From the NCBI GenBank assembly GCA_026414245.1, contig JAOAJJ010000057.1, positions 1-7,191 of the forward strand: a DNA stretch of 7,191 bases. Direction: 5' to 3'. The DNA is from Candidatus Bathyarchaeota archaeon (GTDB taxonomy: Archaea > Thermoproteota > Bathyarchaeia > Bathyarchaeales > DTEX01). The stretch's first letter is position 1. Each line of letters starts with the position of its first letter. Below the pieces are notes generated by a model that ran no database searches, was not told where the DNA came from, and was given only the letters and a program-made list of their open reading frames with translations. This document shows, one piece after another, positions 6,996-7,191 of the stretch. A program made the translations under genes and the position numbers.

Positions 6996-7093
6996 GCATT
7001 TTTCCCGAGAATCTTGTCGAAAACCTCTAGAAATACCTGAAAACACGATTAGGATTTGAAGAATTTGGGTTATGAGTTTGATCGTTCAACTTT

Positions 7094-7191
7094 TTATGTG
7101 GCTTTACTTTTCTTCGGTGGTTTTAGGGCTGATGCCACGATCATGCCAGCTAAGGATAGCGCCATCACCACCGAGAAAACCATGATATATG
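7094..7191 (-). CDS. Membrane protein, C-terminal end (unidentified)
   Basis: The minus strand is open from the window edge to a TAA at 7096-7094, encoding 31 residues: YIMVFSVVMALSLAGMIVA, then SALKPPKKSKAT. This is one hydrophobic helix followed by a short basic tail, the look of a C-terminal transmembrane anchor with the tail in the cytoplasm. It could also be a complete 29-residue peptide starting at the ATG at 7183, but the upstream sequence is off the window. Too little is present to name a family. It lies 150 bases before the acs start on the same strand, and acs has its own promoter, so a shared operon is not implied. Confidence 0.5.
   Translation of the reverse strand, partial: YIMVFSVVMALSLAGMIVASALKPPKKSKAT

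Overview
The window reads as archaeal DNA. The genes have compact leaders with AT-rich TATA-like boxes about 25-30 bases before the expected transcription start. At least one start is TTG behind a strong Shine-Dalgarno, and the proteins resemble those of Thermoproteota and related uncultured lineages. A lineage closer than 'archaeon, perhaps Bathyarchaeia or a relative' cannot be named from the sequence alone.

Left half (1-2494, all minus strand): three parts of an ABC importer of the peptide/nickel/oligosaccharide (Dpp/Opp) class. In transcription order they are a DppB-type permease (2494-1487), a DppC-type permease one base after its stop (1485-592), and, after a 157-base gap with its own promoter-like signal, the N-terminal 144 residues of a secreted family 5 solute-binding protein running off the left edge (434-1). 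No ATPase gene is in the window. If this locus carries its own, it lies beyond the left edge.

Centre (2671-4884, plus strand): a 737-residue cytoplasmic protein built like a clan GH-A glycoside hydrolase, with a TIM barrel, a beta-galactosidase-trimerisation-like Rossmann domain and a small beta C-terminal domain. It is divergent from the importer across a 176-base region that carries promoter signals and a 10-base direct repeat. The layout suggests an uptake-and-hydrolysis locus: the importer brings in a beta-linked oligosaccharide or glycoside and the hydrolase cleaves it inside the cell. In archaea and Thermotogota several Dpp/Opp-class importers carry sugars, so this fits known biology, but the substrate is inferred.

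Right half (4977-6944, minus strand): a complete AMP-forming acetyl-CoA synthetase (655 residues from a TTG start), convergent with the hydrolase gene across 92 bases. That gap holds an orphan Shine-Dalgarno and two tiny overlapping reading frames. At the far right (7191-7094, minus strand) is the C-terminal end of an unidentified membrane protein, with one transmembrane helix and a basic tail.

The hydrolase is the most interesting item: it looks like a poorly characterised GH-A family rather than a textbook GH42 beta-galactosidase. No mobile elements, CRISPR arrays, tRNAs or rRNAs were seen.
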